The notes under the pieces: model-generated
Seen by the model: the letters and a program-made list of their open reading frames with translations, nothing else
The model's database searches: none
What the model was told of the DNA's origin: nothing
Made by a program: the position numbers and the translations under genes
Assembly (NCBI RefSeq): GCF_003490935.1
Contig: NZ_QQGD01000006.1
Coordinates: 1-64,000 of the forward strand
Reading direction: 5' to 3'
Source: Haemophilus haemolyticus_M
GTDB taxonomy: Bacteria > Pseudomonadota > Gammaproteobacteria > Enterobacterales > Pasteurellaceae
DNA: 64,000 bases
Part shown: piece by piece, positions 61,503 through 64,000 of the stretch
How the letters are laid out: each line of letters opens with the position of its first letter
Numbering within the stretch: the first letter of the stretch is position 1

Positions 61503-62501
61503 ATGAATAACCAAAATCCGATTGAAATTTACCAAGCTCAAGATGGCACAACGCAAGTGGAAGTAAGATTTGAAAATGACACCGTTTGGCTTTCCCAAGC
61601 GCAGATGGCTATGTTATTTGGTAAAGATATTCGCACCATTAATGAGCACATTACCAATATATTTGATGACGAAGAACTTGAGAAAGAATCAACTATCCGG
61701 AAATTCCGGATAGTTCGCCAAGAAGGTAAACGCCAAGTCAATCGTGAAATTGAGCATTATGATTTAGATATGATTATCTCTGTTGGTTATAGAGTAAAAT
61801 CTAAACAAGGCATTAGTTTCCGCCGTTGGGCAACTGCACGTTTAAAAGAATATCTGACTCAAGGCTATACCATTAACCAAAAGCGTTTGCAGCAAAATGC
61901 TCACGAATTAGAACAAGCACTTGCGCTTATTCAAAAAACGGCAAATTCATCGGAATTAACGCTAGAAAGTGGTCGTGGATTAGTGGATATTGTCAGCCGT
62001 TATACGCATACGTTTTTATGGCTACAACAATATGATGAAGGTTTACTTACCGAACCACAAACACAGCAAGGCGGTACATTACCGACTTATGCTGAGGCCT
62101 GTTCTGCACTAGCAGAGTTAAAATTACAGCTGATGGCAAAAGGTGAAGCAAGTGATCTGTTTGGACGTGAACGAGATAATGGCTTATCTGCGATTCTAGG
62201 TAATTTAGATCAAAGTGTATTTGGTGAACCTGCTTATCCAAGCATTGAAGCAAAAGCGGCACATTTACTTTATTTTGTCGTCAAGAACCATCCTTTTTCA
62301 GATGGTAATAAACGTAGTGGCGCATTTTTATTTGTGGATTTCTTACATAGAAATGGGCGTTTGTTGGATCATAATGGGCATCCAGTTATCAATGATACTG
62401 GACTTGCAGCACTCACTTTATTAGTTGCAGAATCTGATCCGAAACAAAAAGAAACGCTTATTAGGCTTATTATGCATATGCTTAAGCAAGAGAAAAAATG
62501 A
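61503..62501 (+). CDS. RhuM-family protein with C-terminal Fic domain
   Basis: A 332-residue fusion. The N-terminus is the RhuM/virulence-protein domain (VWLSQAQMAMLFGKDIRTIN, RKFRIVRQEGKRQVNREIEH, GISFRRWATARLKEYLTQGY), and the C-terminus is a Fic domain whose core HPFSDGNKR is at residues 263-271. Fic enzymes usually transfer AMP or other phosphate groups to proteins; the core here ends in GNKR, a common variant that keeps the catalytic histidine. The N-terminal part looks like a DNA-binding or antirepressor-type domain. Such genes often travel with restriction-modification and other defence loci. It is divergent from the six-gene operon. Good AAGGAAAA site upstream. Confidence 0.9.
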   Translation: MNNQNPIEIYQAQDGTTQVEVRFENDTVWLSQAQMAMLFGKDIRTINEHITNIFDDEELEKESTIRKFRIVRQEGKRQVNREIEHYDLDMIISVGYRVKSKQGISFRRWATARLKEYLTQGYTINQKRLQQNAHELEQALALIQKTANSSELTLESGRGLVDIVSRYTHTFLWLQQYDEGLLTEPQTQQGGTLPTYAEACSALAELKLQLMAKGEASDLFGRERDNGLSAILGNLDQSVFGEPAYPSIEAKAAHLLYFVVKNHPFSDGNKRSGAFLFVDFLHRNGRLLDHNGHPVINDTGLAALTLLVAESDPKQKETLIRLIMHMLKQEKK

Positions 62502-62502
62502 T

Positions 62503-62530
62503 AAATAGCGACCGAAGTCGCTATTTGTTT
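62503..62530. terminator. Terminator between the Fic gene and the second Sir2 gene
   Basis: AAATAGCGAC (62503-62512) pairs with GTCGCTATTT (62517-62526), flanked by TGTTT and followed by an uptake sequence (62534-62542). Confidence 0.75.
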
Positions 62531-62549
62531 AAAAAGTGCGGTTGTTTTT

Positions 62550-63260
62550 CTATGATTTTTTAATTTTCTCCAATAACTCGGCGACCACTTTCGGAACACC
62601 CTCACCCGCTTTTTCTTTTATGGCAATCACTTTCTTACGGACAAATCCTGTATTGGGATTCGGATCGATCAAATAGATAAGTGAACCATATGGAGCGAGA
62701 TTTACCAATCCATTAGCGGGATAAACCTGTAATGAAGTGCCAATAACAATCACAATATCTGCCTTTTTCACTAACTTTTCTGCTTTAGGAAACAGGGGTA
62801 CATTTTCCCCAAAAAAGACTATATGTGGACGCATTGGATGACCGTGATTATCCTTATCCTCTAATCGTTGATCACCCAAACATGGAACAATGTAATCGGT
62901 ATTAAAACTACTGCGAGCTTTGTTCAGTTCACCATGTAAATGGAGTACGTTAGTACTTCCTGCTCGCTCATGTAAATCATCCACATTTTGAGTGATTATA
63001 TGAACTTCATAAAACTCTTCCAACTCAACCAAAGCCAAATGTGCTGTATTAGGCTCTGCAGCTTGAGCATTACGACGTCGTTCATTATAAAACTCTAATA
63101 CTTTTGCACGGTTTTTCTTTAAGGCTTCGGGCGTACAAACTTCTTCTACTTTATGCCCAGCCCACAATCCATCTTCCGCTCTAAAAGTAGGAATACCACT
63201 TTCGGCACTAATGCCAGCACCGGTTAATACTACGCAAATTGGTTTATTTTTTGCTGTCAT
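62550..63260 (-). CDS. Sir2-family NAD-dependent deacylase (second copy)
   Basis: A 236-residue Sir2 of the compact bacterial type. It has LTGAGISAESGIPTFR (12-27), TQNVDDLHERAG (90-101), the catalytic H109 in LHLHGEL, and VIGTSLQVYPANGLV. The zinc cysteines are missing: after HGEL the sequence is NKARSSFNTDYIVPCLGD, so there is no zinc ribbon. Such zinc-less Sir2 proteins exist and can still deacylate. It differs clearly from the Sir2 in the operon. Its first codons overlap the end of the nucleotidase-like gene (17 bp), so the two are expressed together. Confidence 0.9.
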   Translation of the reverse strand: MTAKNKPICVVLTGAGISAESGIPTFRAEDGLWAGHKVEEVCTPEALKKNRAKVLEFYNERRRNAQAAEPNTAHLALVELEEFYEVHIITQNVDDLHERAGSTNVLHLHGELNKARSSFNTDYIVPCLGDQRLEDKDNHGHPMRPHIVFFGENVPLFPKAEKLVKKADIVIVIGTSLQVYPANGLVNLAPYGSLIYLIDPNPNTGFVRKKVIAIKEKAGEGVPKVVAELLEKIKKS

Positions 63261-64000
63261 TTTTCAGGCTCCTTTTTGTTTGTTCTAAAATTTCATCAAC
63301 CTGTCTATCTCTAGCCATCATGCCAAATATATTCCCCGCTTTATAAAGGGGTTGATAAGTATAGCTTTCAATGTACAAGAATGGCTTCTCTGAAAGGCGT
63401 TGGAAATATTGTTTTAGCTGTGATTTTGAGCGTAATAGCACTTCATATTCCGCTTGAATATGAGCACACATAGCTTCAATACGCATTTTAAATTCATCAC
63501 TGAGATCAGGACTGATAATTAAATAGACCGTTTTCTGTTCGGTTGCTGTTTCATCCGTATAAACACATGCCAAATTAAACACTTGCCATTTATAGCGATC
63601 TGCAAAAGCACCAATGACTCGGCTTTGCTCCTCAGTTTCAACTTGAACTAGGGCGGCTGGCTTTTTCAAACAATCTTGCAACACATCACTTGGTGTAAAA
63701 GGCCCACAGCCTAAGTAAGATAAGACACAATTCCAATTAGCAAATTGTTCTGTACCAAAATGAACATGTTCGCCTTGAAATTTGCCAGCACCATTTTTAG
63801 TGCGATCATCAATTAAATAATCACCTTGGTTGAGATTTTTATGATGGGATAAAATCAATCGTTTGTATAAGGCTGAACCTTTTTCTTCACCGAAATAATG
63901 TTGAATCCATTTTACTTTATCACTCCAAGCGGAAGGATTATGCCAAGGAGCAGTAGAAAGCACATAAATATGATATTTTTTCATCAATTTATGCACAGCA
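63244..64000 (-). CDS. HAD-type 5'-nucleotidase-like protein, 5' end outside window
   Basis: The frame is open at the window edge, so the N-terminus, including the HAD nucleophile motif, is cut off. The visible start (KYHIYVLSTAPWHNPSAWSD, KRLILSHHKNLNQGDYLIDD, RTKNGAGKFQGEHVHFGT) is the second half of a 5'(3')-deoxyribonucleotidase-like HAD domain. After it comes a helical extension of about 160 residues (FLYIESYTYQPLYKAGNIFG, then basic tail) with no motif that I know. It is co-transcribed with the zinc-less Sir2 gene. A nucleotidase next to an NAD-using enzyme suggests nucleotide metabolism, which is inference only. Confidence 0.75.
   Translation of the reverse strand, partial: AVHKLMKKYHIYVLSTAPWHNPSAWSDKVKWIQHYFGEEKGSALYKRLILSHHKNLNQGDYLIDDRTKNGAGKFQGEHVHFGTEQFANWNCVLSYLGCGPFTPSDVLQDCLKKPAALVQVETEEQSRVIGAFADRYKWQVFNLACVYTDETATEQKTVYLIISPDLSDEFKMRIEAMCAHIQAEYEVLLRSKSQLKQYFQRLSEKPFLYIESYTYQPLYKAGNIFGMMARDRQVDEILEQTKRSLKNDSKK

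Noticed and set aside
1..64000. CRISPR array
   Set aside because: Repeated motifs in the window are uptake sequences, tandem 18-bp units and IS ends; no regularly spaced direct repeats with unique spacers were seen.

Overview
The window looks like a chromosomal segment of Haemophilus influenzae or a very close relative (H. aegyptius, H. haemolyticus). The reasons are the low GC content, dozens of copies of the Haemophilus DNA-uptake core AAGTGCGGT (often as inverted pairs that double as terminators), and housekeeping proteins that match the Haemophilus set as I remember it. Compared with strain Rd (gene order from memory), two blocks of familiar genes are joined here: pntA through ybaK, then recD-recB-rplT-rpmI-infC-yeaD. 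Several accessory insertions interrupt them.

Layout. 1-4.2 kb: 3' end of a large CdiA/filamentous-haemagglutinin gene with a VENN toxin boundary, a small membrane protein that is the likely immunity gene, and a displaced haemagglutinin fragment. 4.4-15.7 kb: transhydrogenase (pntAB), a LysR regulator, topA, azoR, thrS with a tRNA-like operator, mop, and the sulfur-transfer pair ttcA-tusE. 16-29 kb: an AraC regulator, a PEBP-like secreted protein, mukF-mukE-mukB interrupted by a palindromic element, a DMT permease, sbcB, and two ferritins behind a 0.7 kb structured leader. 29-37 kb: tRNA-Leu(CAA), a 30-residue membrane protein, fnr, uspE, a frameshifted periplasmic DUF4198 protein with Crp and Fur sites, ydfG-trpB-trpA behind a TrpR box, ychN, usg and ybaK. 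37-42.7 kb: recB-recD.

42.7-48.2 kb is an insertion between recB and rplT. It is flanked by 24-bp direct repeats of the rplT terminator and carries ravA-viaA between remnants of IS481, IS1016 and IS3 elements. Next come rplT, rpmI and infC (ATT start), yeaD, and a sulfatase plus sodium-solute symporter pair with a Crp site.

54.0-61.3 kb is the most interesting part. It is a compact leftward six-gene operon: a stand-alone FtsK-gamma DNA-binding protein, a Sir2 NAD-dependent enzyme, a PP2C phosphatase, a DUF262 protein without nuclease, a DUF262-HNH nuclease, and a tandem-AAA ATPase. I do not recognise this combination as a named system. It has the composition of an anti-phage or DNA-surveillance system: sensor/NTPase, nuclease, NAD enzyme and phosphoswitch. 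Next to it are a divergent RhuM-Fic protein, a second Sir2 enzyme, and a HAD-nucleotidase-like gene cut by the window end. A nearly identical palindrome, CGACA-N5-TGTCG, lies upstream of the first gene and again just before the ATPase gene, suggesting shared control.
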